DNA of 64,000 nucleotides from Chloroflexota bacterium. GTDB lineage: Bacteria; Chloroflexota; UBA6077; SHYK01. The stretch lies in the NCBI GenBank assembly GCA_035652535.1, contig DASRDP010000152.1, positions 1 to 64,000 on the forward strand. Direction: 5' to 3'. The position numbers were made by a program, and so were the translations under genes. This document shows, piece after piece, positions 8,172-15,858 of the stretch (position 1 is the stretch's first letter; each line of letters starts with the position of its first letter). The notes under the pieces were generated by a model, which did not search any database, was not told where the DNA came from, and saw only the letters and a list, made by a program, of their open reading frames with translations.

Positions 8172-9110
8172 TCATGCCTCGACGCGGGCGAGCAGGTCCG
8201 GCGCCGCATCCGCGAGCTGTTCGTCGGCAATCTCACCGATGGCGCGAACCAGCCGTTCCACCCGAGGGCCCGCGTAGCGGACGATGTCGTCCCGGTCTTT
8301 CAGGATGCAGCCGAGGGTCTCCGACACGGCCTCCGGCTCCAGGTGATCCTGGTGCAGGGCCATGAGGCTCACGGCCCAGTCGAGCGTCTCGGCCACGCCG
8401 GGAATCTTGGAGAGCTTGAGCTGGCGGGCGACCTGCATGAACGCGGCGACCTGGTGGGCCAGATCGCGAGTGATGCCCGGCACCTTGCTCTGAATAATCT
8501 GCGATTCCTTTTCAAACGTCGGGTAGTCGATCCAGAGGTAAAGGCACCGTCGCTTGAGCGCATCGCTTAGCTCGCGGGTCCGATTCGACGTCAGAGCCAC
8601 GTATGGCCGATGCGCCGCCTCGATGGTGCCCAGCTCGGGGATGGTCACCTGAAAATCCGACAGCACCTCGAGAAGAAAGGCCTCGAACTCCTCGTCGGCA
8701 CGGTCGATCTCGTCGATCAGCAGCACCGGCGGCCGCTCGGGCTCCGTGATCGCCTGCAGGAGCGGCCGCTTGAAAAGAAACGACTCGCTGAAGATGAGCC
8801 GCTCCTTCTCGTCGGTGGATAGCTCCCCCGCCTCTTCGATCCGCATGCGCAGCATCTGCTTTGGGAAGTTCCATTCGTAGAGGGCGGTATTCACGTCCAG
8901 GCCCTCGTAGCATTGCAGACGAATGAGCCGTGTGCCGAGGGCGTGGGCGAGCACCTTCGCAACCTCCGTCTTCCCCACACCGGCGGGCCCTTCGATGAGC
9001 ACCGGCTTCCGCAGCTCCATCGCGAGGTAGACGGTCGTGGCAATCGCCCGGTCGGTCACGTAGTTCTCGCGCTCCATCAGCTCCTGGACGCGGCGCACAC
9101 CTTCAATCAC
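8172..9110 (-). CDS. coxD: MoxR-family AAA+ ATPase (CoxD-like)
   Basis: A 312-residue MoxR ATPase, a chaperone-like remodelling enzyme that partners VWA proteins. Walker A is GPAGVGKT at residues 41-48, Walker B is LLIDEIDR near 130-137, sensor 1 is LTSNRTRELSDA, and the arginine-finger region KRRCLYLWIDYP follows. The position before coxE and the xdhC genes, all leftward, matches cox-type accessory clusters. The gene is flanked on both sides by two copies of an interspersed repeat in opposite orientation. Confidence 0.9.
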   Translation of the reverse strand: MIEGVRRVQELMERENYVTDRAIATTVYLAMELRKPVLIEGPAGVGKTEVAKVLAHALGTRLIRLQCYEGLDVNTALYEWNFPKQMLRMRIEEAGELSTDEKERLIFSESFLFKRPLLQAITEPERPPVLLIDEIDRADEEFEAFLLEVLSDFQVTIPELGTIEAAHRPYVALTSNRTRELSDALKRRCLYLWIDYPTFEKESQIIQSKVPGITRDLAHQVAAFMQVARQLKLSKIPGVAETLDWAVSLMALHQDHLEPEAVSETLGCILKDRDDIVRYAGPRVERLVRAIGEIADEQLADAAPDLLARVEA

Positions 9111-9230
9111 GCAGTCCCACTCCCCGGGTTGGGCTGGCCGGACGGCTCAGTCAAGGCCCCGGCGCGATTGCCCCTGGACAGAGACCTCTGGCGGCCTCCG
9201 GCCCCATAGTCTACCCCGTTTATCCTCGGG

Positions 9231-9290
9231 CTGAGCGCAGCGAAGCATCTCCCTGAGGCGAGATCCTTCGGGCTATGCCCCCAGGATGAC
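9231..9290 (-). repeat. Interspersed palindromic repeat, copy 3
   Basis: Inverse orientation to copies 1 and 2: CTGAGCGCAGCGAAGCATCT, then GGCGAGATCCTTCGGGCT, ending CCCCCAGGATGAC. The GTCAT end is missing. With copy 4 it fills most of the gene-free interval 9111-9463, which otherwise shows no feature. Confidence 0.72.
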
Positions 9291-9335
9291 GAAATCACCG
9301 CCCGTCCGTTACTCGATCGCGACTCGCGAACGCCC

Positions 9336-9401
9336 GTCATGCTGAGCGCAGCGAAGCATCTCTCTGAGGCGAGATCCTTCGGGCTACGCCCCCAGGATGA
9401 C
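9336..9401 (-). repeat. Interspersed palindromic repeat, copy 4
   Basis: Near-identical to copy 3 but with the complete GTCATGCTGAGCGCAGCG end. A similar CGCCCGTCC tail follows both copies, so the repeated unit is longer than the palindromic core. Confidence 0.75.
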
Positions 9402-9463
9402 CAATTCATCGCCCGTCCTTCCTTCCACAAGCTCAGGACGAACGACTTTCGCGAACCATCCCG

Positions 9464-9790
9464 TTAGGGCCCGGGCCAGGGCGTGAGGCCCATCAAGATT
9501 ACGAGGCGCTGGAGACCGGCGTTCTTGACGCCGTGGGTCACGCCGGCGGGGGCAAGCACCGTGTGGCCCGGTCCCGCATGGACCGTCTCGCCCCCCACCT
9601 CAAACTCGCCCTCGCCTTCGACGACGAAATAGAACTTGTCCTGGTCTGCATGCGTGTGGACGCGGTCGCTCTGGCCCGGTTCGAGACAGTTCAGCCCGAG
9701 GAGCATCCGCGGGCTCTCGAATAGGGTGGATTTGAACATCTTGTCGGGGTTCGAGCCGACCAGCGAGCGATAGTCGATCACCTGCGCCAT
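9464..9790 (-). CDS. Small cupin-domain protein
   Basis: A 108-residue single cupin barrel. Metal-binding motif 1 is visible as HTHADQDKFYFVVEGEGEF (two His and a downstream Glu), and motif 2 ends at PAGVTHGVKN. The ATG at 9790 has GGAGGC 5 nt upstream and is preferred to the in-frame start 15 nt earlier. Such cupins may be isomerases, dioxygenases or sugar-binding proteins; nothing here decides. It is transcribed leftward into the repeat-rich interval, from a divergent region shared with the MFS gene. Confidence 0.82.
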   Translation of the reverse strand: MAQVIDYRSLVGSNPDKMFKSTLFESPRMLLGLNCLEPGQSDRVHTHADQDKFYFVVEGEGEFEVGGETVHAGPGHTVLAPAGVTHGVKNAGLQRLVILMGLTPWPGP

Positions 9791-9919
9791 GGGCGCCTCC
9801 TGCAACGCGGGGTAGGTCGCTCAGGGGAATCATACGGAATCGTCCCATTGCCGCAGGCGGGGGCCACGCGCAGCGCCACCCGTTGTTGCCTCATAACTTA
9901 AACCGACCGAAGGGCCACC

Positions 9920-9949
9920 TTGTGATTCGATCGGCCGTGTTTGTATATT
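9920..9949 (+). promoter_or_regulatory. Candidate promoter for the MFS gene
   Basis: TTGTGA and TATATT are separated by 18 bp within the AT-richest stretch of a 219-bp divergent region (9791-10009), 60 nt upstream of the TTG start at 10010. Confidence 0.35.
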
Positions 9950-10009
9950 TCCAGCGGCAATAATTTGCTGTATTTGTAACGACCCGTCCCCCGATTTCGC
10001 TGGAGTCCC

Positions 10010-11260
10010 TTGCACTTCTCCGCACTGTGGCGCCGTCCCGACTTCGTTAAGCTCTGGGCCGGACAGACCGTCTCCCTCTTCGGTTCTCAGCTCACCAGCC
10101 TGGCACTGCCGATGACCGCAGTGCTGGCATTGCGGGCCACCCCGATGCAGCTCGGGCTGCTGGGCGTGGCCCAGAATGCGCCGTTCCTCCTCATCGCGCT
10201 CTTCGCCGGCGTTTGGATCGACCGCGTTCGGCGGCGACCCATCCTCATCCTCTCTGACGTCGGGCGAGGCGTGACGCTCGCCTACGTCCCCGTCGCCGCG
10301 GCCTTCGGCTCCCTGCGGATCGAGCATCTCTACGTCGTGGCTTTCCTCCTCGCCAGCATGACGCTCGTCTTCGACGTAGCGCACATCGCATTTCTCTCGT
10401 CGCTGATCCGGCGGGCCGAGCTGACGGACGGGAACGGGAAGCTGCATCTCAGCCGGTCGCTGGCGTCGATCATCGGCCCCGGCGTGGCAGGGTATCTGCT
10501 GCAGCTCTTCGCGGCTCCGGTCGTGATCTTCGGCGACGCCGCCTCGTTCCTGGTCTCGGCGATCTTCCTCCGTTCCATCCGGCGGCCGGAGCTCCGCCTG
10601 GTCCGGAGCCAGGAGCGGCCATGCGCCTGGGCGGAGGTTCGCGCCGGAGTGCATACGGTCTGGGCAGACCGGACACTTCGCTCCATCACGGCGCGCAACT
10701 GCACGTTCAACCTGTTCGCGAGCTTTCCGGCCATCTACCTGCTCTTCCTCACCCAGGACCTTGCCCTGCCGGCGGGGGTGATCGGGCTCGTCATGGCGAT
10801 CGGAGGCGTCGGCGGCCTCGTCGGCGCGTTCCTCGCCGGACCCGTGGCTCGGAAGCTCGGCGTTGGGCCGGCGATCGCCGTGGCAGCGACGGCCGAGGGG
10901 ATCGCCGGCCTCTTCGCCCCCCTCGCCGTCGGACCGCGGCCGATGCAGCTCGCCCTCCTTGGAGTCGGCCAGTTCGCGTGCGGGCTGGGTGGGCTCGTCT
11001 ACGGAATCAACCAGCTCAGCTTGCGGCAGGCGTGTACGCCGGCCTCCCTCCACGGCCGAGTGAACGCCACGATCCGGTTCCTTGTCTTCGGCGCCGCGCC
11101 GCTGGGCTCGCTGCTCGGCGGCATATTGGCGGAAAGCCTGGGCCTGCGCGCGACGCTCGTCGTCGCGGCCATCGGCATGGCCTCCTCGTCGGTCTGGATT
11201 GTGTGCTCGCCGCTGCGCGAGATGCACGCCGCGCCCGGGCTCGAAGCCTCCGCCGGATAG
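10010..11260 (+). CDS. MFS transporter (MFS_3 / EntS-like exporter family)
   Basis: A 416-residue polytopic protein with about 12 predicted membrane segments. The opening FVKLWAGQTVSLFGSQLTSLALP and the cytoplasmic loop DRVRRRPILILSD between segments 2 and 3 are typical of the enterobactin-exporter/macrolide-efflux branch (MFS_3). It is probably a drug or metabolite exporter in the inner membrane. It starts with TTG, with GGAG 5 nt upstream. The gene is convergent with the LUD-domain gene. Confidence 0.85.
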   Translation: MHFSALWRRPDFVKLWAGQTVSLFGSQLTSLALPMTAVLALRATPMQLGLLGVAQNAPFLLIALFAGVWIDRVRRRPILILSDVGRGVTLAYVPVAAAFGSLRIEHLYVVAFLLASMTLVFDVAHIAFLSSLIRRAELTDGNGKLHLSRSLASIIGPGVAGYLLQLFAAPVVIFGDAASFLVSAIFLRSIRRPELRLVRSQERPCAWAEVRAGVHTVWADRTLRSITARNCTFNLFASFPAIYLLFLTQDLALPAGVIGLVMAIGGVGGLVGAFLAGPVARKLGVGPAIAVAATAEGIAGLFAPLAVGPRPMQLALLGVGQFACGLGGLVYGINQLSLRQACTPASLHGRVNATIRFLVFGAAPLGSLLGGILAESLGLRATLVVAAIGMASSSVWIVCSPLREMHAAPGLEASAG

Positions 11261-11283
11261 CCGCGCGGCTCGCAGGACGCTGC

Positions 11284-11913
11284 TCAGAACCCCAGGGGCT
11301 CGCCGATGAGGAGCATCCGGATCCGTCCGATCGCGCTTTCGCCGTAGAAGATGCCGACCTTATTGATAGCGCTTCCCGCCTCGCCCAGCGCCTTCACGCG
11401 CGCGTCCTCACCGGGTAGGGCCACCTCGCGAATGCGGCGCATGGCGTCCTCGAGCGTCGGCACGATCTTGTTGACCCCGACCACCCAAATCACCCGCTGA
11501 GCGCCGAAGATATACCCGCCCAGGCGCGTGCCCGACGCGTCGCACACGACCGCCACGCCGTCTTCGGTCAGGGCGTTGACGCTGCCGAGGAAATATTCGG
11601 CCAGCGTCGCTCGTCGGCGGTTCGCCGTACGGACGGCTGGGTCTGCGTGCTGCTGCGTTTCCGCGCGAAAATAGCGCAGCTTGCCAGTCTCGTGGAGCCC
11701 CTTGAGCCAGCTCGTGAAACCGATCTGATCGAGCGTCGTCGAGCTGCCGGTCTGCACCTCAGAGCCCAGCGGCACCAGCTCCTTCAACCGCGCGAGCGCC
11801 TCCGCGCCGGTCTCGTAGTACTCGCTCTCGATGTTTCGCTCGCTCAGCGCCGCTCGCAGCCGGGTCACCCGGGCGCGGTCTACCGTTTGCGCCACGCGCT
11901 CGTCCCCCCTCAC
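11284..11913 (-). CDS. LUD-domain protein (LutC/YkgG-like)
   Basis: A 209-residue protein with the LUD fold. VPLGSEVQTGSSTTLDQIGF and the C-terminal GVAVVCDASGTRLGGYIFGAQ and VVGVNKIVPTLEDAM are typical of the YkgG/LutC branch. LutABC oxidises lactate through iron-sulfur proteins, but no lutA or lutB partner is present, so the physiological role is open. Stand-alone LUD proteins are common. The gene lies immediately downstream of the VOC gene on the same strand, with a 42-bp gap. Confidence 0.8.
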   Translation of the reverse strand: MRGDERVAQTVDRARVTRLRAALSERNIESEYYETGAEALARLKELVPLGSEVQTGSSTTLDQIGFTSWLKGLHETGKLRYFRAETQQHADPAVRTANRRRATLAEYFLGSVNALTEDGVAVVCDASGTRLGGYIFGAQRVIWVVGVNKIVPTLEDAMRRIREVALPGEDARVKALGEAGSAINKVGIFYGESAIGRIRMLLIGEPLGF

Positions 11914-11955
11914 GCGGATATCGCTTCGATGGGTTCTCCAAGGTTCGGCATTCCG

Positions 11956-12891
11956 CTATCGACCGGGCCGCCCGCGGCCGCCGCTCGCCGGTGCCTCATC
12001 GAAGTGGGTGCCGGCGTGGGCGATGTATTGCAGGTTGTAGCCATTTGGGTCGAGGAAGTACGTTCCCTCTCCGCCGCCGTCCCCTTCGTTCTCCCGCCGC
12101 ACGATTCGCAGATCACCGTGCGTCGCGTCGCCCCGCTCGTCGTGGTTGATGACGCCATACTCGTCGAGCTGCGCGCATGCCGCCGCGAAGTCCTCGTGAG
12201 GCACGTAGAAGGCGAGGTGGTTCCCACGAAAGCGCGCCCAGGTCTGGATTGATGGGCGCTCGACGCGCTGGAAGCGAAAGAGCTGGCCAGAGGTGGGGAG
12301 CCGAAGGTCCAGGCACGGATTTCCCTCCGGTGACCGCCCGCGATGGGTCACTTCGAACCCCATGGCTCCGACGTAGAAGTCCGCCGTCCGTGAGAGGTCG
12401 GTGGATTCGTAGTCGACCCGGTCGAGCCGAACGATTTCGACTTCGTCTTGGGGGCGCCGCTTGGGCGTCCCCCGGTCCACGAACTCGACGAAATTCCCCT
12501 CCGGGTCGTGCAGCCACACGTGGCTCGCGTCGTCCCCGTCGTCGCCCTGCGGACCGTCGAACGGCACCCCGGCGCGCCGCAACCGGTCGAGAAGCTTGGG
12601 AAAATCCTCCGTCGCGACCTCATATGCCCACCGTGGGATGCCGCGGTTCAGCTTTCGGTACGGGAGCCCCCACAGCTCGTCGCCGAACAGCCCCAGCTCG
12701 ATGGTTCCGAGCTGCACGAACATCGAGGGCGGGCGCGTGCCGTGGGGGTCGGCTTCCGGCTCCCGCCCGTAGTCCAGCCGCTTGCGTTTCACCTTGCCGC
12801 CGAGCACCCCGCAGTAAAACGTCTCTGCGCGGTTGATGTCCTGCATCGCGGTGACGTAGTGGTCGATCTGCTGCGCGAAACAGCGAGCCAT
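11956..12891 (-). CDS. Double VOC (glyoxalase/bleomycin-resistance/dioxygenase) protein
   Basis: A 311-residue protein built of two vicinal-oxygen-chelate domains. The first starts at IDHYVTAMQDINRAETFY and ends at WLHDPEGNFVEFVD; the second starts at VDYESTDLSRTADFYVG and ends at YFLDPNGYNLQYIA. The paired His/Glu positions suit a divalent metal, as in extradiol dioxygenases and glyoxalases. ATG 12891 is preferred to 12927 because it begins the domain and has a GGGGGC run upstream. A leftward TACAAT lies near 12935. The substrate is unknown; the aromatic-degradation setting favours a ring-cleavage type role. Confidence 0.8.
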   Translation of the reverse strand: MARCFAQQIDHYVTAMQDINRAETFYCGVLGGKVKRKRLDYGREPEADPHGTRPPSMFVQLGTIELGLFGDELWGLPYRKLNRGIPRWAYEVATEDFPKLLDRLRRAGVPFDGPQGDDGDDASHVWLHDPEGNFVEFVDRGTPKRRPQDEVEIVRLDRVDYESTDLSRTADFYVGAMGFEVTHRGRSPEGNPCLDLRLPTSGQLFRFQRVERPSIQTWARFRGNHLAFYVPHEDFAAACAQLDEYGVINHDERGDATHGDLRIVRRENEGDGGGEGTYFLDPNGYNLQYIAHAGTHFDEAPASGGRGRPGR

Positions 12892-12964
12892 AGTCCAGCC
12901 CCCAGCATGGGTTCCGCAAGGATGCACCGATTGTAGCCGACCATATTCGCGACCGGGCGGGCCG

Positions 12965-12973
12965 TGCTAGACT
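12965..12973 (+). promoter_or_regulatory. Extended -10 element upstream of amidohydrolase
   Basis: TGCTAGACT, matching the TGnTAnAnT form seen before several genes in this window, 66 nt upstream of the ATG at 13040. No clear -35. Confidence 0.4.
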
Positions 12974-13039
12974 GAGGCTCTCGGACGGCGATCAGCGCCA
13001 ATCGGCCGAGGATCCTGGGCACGCGGGAGGCGCAACCCG

Positions 13040-13966
13040 ATGCTGATCGACTGGCACGCGCATCACACGCCCCCGGAGCTGGGCTCAGCCTTCGAGCGCC
13101 GCGGGGCGCGGCCACCGCGCCCCGACCCGTTTGACTCGCCGGATTTCTCCCGCCGCGTGGCGGAGATGGACGCCGTCGGGATCGACTTTCAGATCGTGTC
13201 TCAGGGCGCCGGCGTCAATGCGGACCGACTGCCGCCGGCCGACGCGATCGCCATCGTCCGGCAGTCCAACGACCTCATCGCCGAGCGCACGTCCTCGCAC
13301 CGCGACCGCCTGGCTGGAAGCATTGCGTTCACGTGGGTCAATCCAATCGAGTCGGCAGCCGAAATTCGCCGTATGGCAGCGGCCGGATTCCGCGCCGTCA
13401 TGATGTACGGCCGAGGCGACGTCATGGGCGACCCAGCCGTCGAGCCCGTCTTCCGCGCCATCAGCGAGGTCGGCTTGCCGGTCTTCCTCCACGGCGGTGC
13501 CGCAGCCGCCGCCAAGGACCCGACGTTGGAGCGCCTGGAAGACGCCGGGCAGGGCGTCGTCGTCAGCGCGTCGGCCGACGCCGCGGTCTCGGACTGCGTG
13601 GTCCGCATGATCGCGGCCGGCCTGTTCGACCGCTACCCGCACCTCCAGGTCGTGATCAGAAGCTCCGGCGGGGGCATCCCGCTGCTCCTCAGCAAGCTGT
13701 GGTGGAAGCACAAGGGACCAGGCGGCGAGGAGCGCTACGCCGATGTGCTCCTGCGGCACTTCTCCGTCGACTGCGCCAGCGCGCAGCCGCGCACGCTGCG
13801 GTTTCTCCTCGACACGCTGGGCGCAGACCGAGTCGTATTCGGGTCCGACTACTGCGGCGGTCTCGGACCCCTCGCCAAGGCGCTCCCGGTCATCAACGAG
13901 CAACCCGACCCGTCACAGATCACCCGCGCGATGGAGCGCAACTCGCGCGCCCTGCTCCACCTGTAG
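13040..13966 (+). CDS. Amidohydrolase-2 family (ACMSD-like) metal hydrolase/decarboxylase
   Basis: A 308-residue TIM-barrel protein. The metal motif DWHAHH is at the extreme N-terminus, a barrel His is in FLHGGAA, and the terminal-strand Asp is in VFGSDYCGG. This pattern matches aminocarboxymuconate-semialdehyde decarboxylase and related 2-hydroxy-acid decarboxylases that act on aromatic ring-cleavage products. It is a lone rightward gene opposite the VOC gene, convergent with another amidohydrolase. The exact reaction is not determinable from sequence. Confidence 0.82.
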   Translation: MLIDWHAHHTPPELGSAFERRGARPPRPDPFDSPDFSRRVAEMDAVGIDFQIVSQGAGVNADRLPPADAIAIVRQSNDLIAERTSSHRDRLAGSIAFTWVNPIESAAEIRRMAAAGFRAVMMYGRGDVMGDPAVEPVFRAISEVGLPVFLHGGAAAAAKDPTLERLEDAGQGVVVSASADAAVSDCVVRMIAAGLFDRYPHLQVVIRSSGGGIPLLLSKLWWKHKGPGGEERYADVLLRHFSVDCASAQPRTLRFLLDTLGADRVVFGSDYCGGLGPLAKALPVINEQPDPSQITRAMERNSRALLHL

Positions 13967-14095
13967 GAATCAACCGTGCTGTGGGCGCACGCCCTCCGCC
14001 GGATGCCCGGTGGGCAGGCTGGCGGTTCGCGCTGAGCCGCCACTCCTCCTTCTTCGAGCGGACGGAGCGACATTCGCGATCCTGCTCGGGCTGGT

Positions 14096-15196
14096 TCAGC
14101 CCCCAGCAGCGGCCGCGGCGGCCGCTGCCTTGGCCGACCCGGCGCCCAGCCCGTAGAAGCGCTCGGCGTTGGCGTGCAGGATGTTCTCCTTGTCCTGCGC
14201 CGTCAGCTCCTCGCACTCCAGCATCTCCTGGATCTCTTCCTTGCAGATGGCGTTGTTGACTTCGTGGGGAAAGTCGGACGAATAGACGAACGCCTCGCTC
14301 CCCACCTGGGCCGACGCGTGGGCCAGCGTGGGCTCGTCGCCCTCGCACCCGATGAAGAGCCGTCCCGCCTGTACGTGCTTGCGGATGTATTCGCTCACGA
14401 CTTCATCCGGCGCCGGCGCCAGCTCGCCCCGCGGGTTCCACTGGATGTGGGTCTCGTGGGCTCGATCGAATCGCTCGATGGCCACCTCGAGCCAGGCGAC
14501 GCCGCCTTCGAGGAATCCCCACTTGACGTTCGGGTAGCGGTCCAGCAATCCGTTGAAGAGGATGCCAGAGAAGTTGATGAGGAGCGCCAAGGGGTGACCC
14601 ATGCCGCCCACTGGCGTGTAAACGTTCATCTGATCGAAGCCGAGGCCGCTGTGGGCGCCGCCGTGCACCCCGAGGGCGCACCCGAGCCGGTCCGCCTCCT
14701 GGTAAACGGGCCAATACTGCTTGGCACCCAGGTGGCTGGCCAGCCCGGTCGACGGAAGCATTGCCCCGCAGAATCCGAGCTGCGTCACCGCGCGGCGCAG
14801 CTCCTCCGCCGCTGCGTCCGGGTCCTGCATGGGTATGAGCGCCATGCCGCGGAATCGCGGGCTTCGCTGCAGGTACTCCTCGTGGAGCCAGTCGTTGTAG
14901 GCGCGACAGAGGGCGATGGCCCAATCCAGATGAAAGACCTTCCCGACCGCGAGTCCGCTCGTCGTGTAGAGCACGGCCGTGTCGATGCCCACATCCTCCA
15001 TGAATTCGATCCATTCCTTCGGTCCAGTTTCCCGTCGGAACGAACCGGGCGGCGTCTCGCCAATGAAGGCGTGGAAGTGATCGAGCGGGGGGAACCAGCG
15101 CTCGAGCGATCGGCCGTCCTTGAAGGGGGACGGCAGATACTTCCGGAGCCCGTCAGAGTCCTCGAATACGTGGCCATCGCCGTCGATGATCTTCAC
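14096..15196 (-). CDS. Amidohydrolase-2 family protein
   Basis: A 366-residue member of the same superfamily as the preceding gene but of the longer branch found with Rieske oxygenases. It has DGDGHVFED at the N-terminus, GVHGGAHSG mid-protein and VYSSDFPHEVN at the metal-binding Asp. It ends in an alanine run. The GTG at 15196 with GAGGAGG 6 nt upstream is the best start. Likely a decarboxylase or hydrolase in aromatic or cyclic compound breakdown; the substrate is unknown. Confidence 0.82.
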   Translation of the reverse strand: MKIIDGDGHVFEDSDGLRKYLPSPFKDGRSLERWFPPLDHFHAFIGETPPGSFRRETGPKEWIEFMEDVGIDTAVLYTTSGLAVGKVFHLDWAIALCRAYNDWLHEEYLQRSPRFRGMALIPMQDPDAAAEELRRAVTQLGFCGAMLPSTGLASHLGAKQYWPVYQEADRLGCALGVHGGAHSGLGFDQMNVYTPVGGMGHPLALLINFSGILFNGLLDRYPNVKWGFLEGGVAWLEVAIERFDRAHETHIQWNPRGELAPAPDEVVSEYIRKHVQAGRLFIGCEGDEPTLAHASAQVGSEAFVYSSDFPHEVNNAICKEEIQEMLECEELTAQDKENILHANAERFYGLGAGSAKAAAAAAAAGG

Positions 15197-15292
15197 CGGA
15201 GACCTCCTCACTCGGGTGTCGCTGGTTCGTCTCGAGGGCCGGCCACGCGGCCGGCGCTCACGTGGGTATCTTACCCCTGTCTGTCGGCCCGA

Positions 15293-15823
15293 TCACGTCC
15301 GCGACTGCTTCCACCGCTCGACGAGCTGACCCACCTGGTCGATGTGCTCGTTGTAGTGGTCCGTCACCCAGCCCAGCACGTCCGCCGCGCGCGTGGCATA
15401 CGGCTCCGTGGCGTCCGCTCCGTATAGCACGTTCGATGGGCGGACGTATTCCTCCGACCCCATGGCGCGCACGCGCGCCGCGAGGGCATCGTGCGCGGCG
15501 CGCATATCCCGAAAGACGCCCGGGCGCTCGGCGCTCCCGAAGCCGTCGCGCACCATCGCATCTCGTTGCCGCTTGGCGTCGTCCGCAGCGTCGAGCGCCC
15601 GCACCTCGCCATAGTTCGCGCCTTTCATGAGATCGAGCACGTGAACGTAGTGGAGCAGCACGTCGGTGACGTGGACCGCCAGCCCGCCGAGCGTGTAGTC
15701 CTCCCCCTCCGGCACGTACGTCAGCGCCTCGTCAGGGACCTGCTGATACGCCTGCTCGAGCCCCTCACGGGCCCGCGCAAAGGCGGCCAGATCGGCGCCC
15801 TGATCCGGTGTGCCCGCACTCAT
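15293..15823 (-). CDS. DinB-superfamily protein
   Basis: A 176-residue four-helix-bundle protein of the DinB/YfiT type. The conserved His positions are visible as GGLAVHVTDVLLHYVH and, near the C-terminus, VTDHYNEHIDQV, which would form the three-His metal site. Family members include thiol-dependent transferases; many have no assigned function. The leader has GGAGGAGG before the ATG. Its likely promoter overlaps the end of the Rieske gene. Confidence 0.78.
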   Translation of the reverse strand: MSAGTPDQGADLAAFARAREGLEQAYQQVPDEALTYVPEGEDYTLGGLAVHVTDVLLHYVHVLDLMKGANYGEVRALDAADDAKRQRDAMVRDGFGSAERPGVFRDMRAAHDALAARVRAMGSEEYVRPSNVLYGADATEPYATRAADVLGWVTDHYNEHIDQVGQLVERWKQSRT

Positions 15824-15849
15824 CGACTCCTCCTCCCGACGAATGGGGC

Positions 15850-15858
15850 GATTGTATC
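15850..15858 (-). promoter_or_regulatory. Extended -10 element upstream of DinB gene
   Basis: Reading leftward, TGATACAAT lies 27 nt before the ATG at 15823, overlapping the stop codon of the Rieske gene. Confidence 0.4.

Noticed and set aside
7925-9401. A composite transposon carrying moxR
   Set aside because: No transposase or clear target duplications were seen; only short repeat copies, so I report repeats rather than a mobile element.
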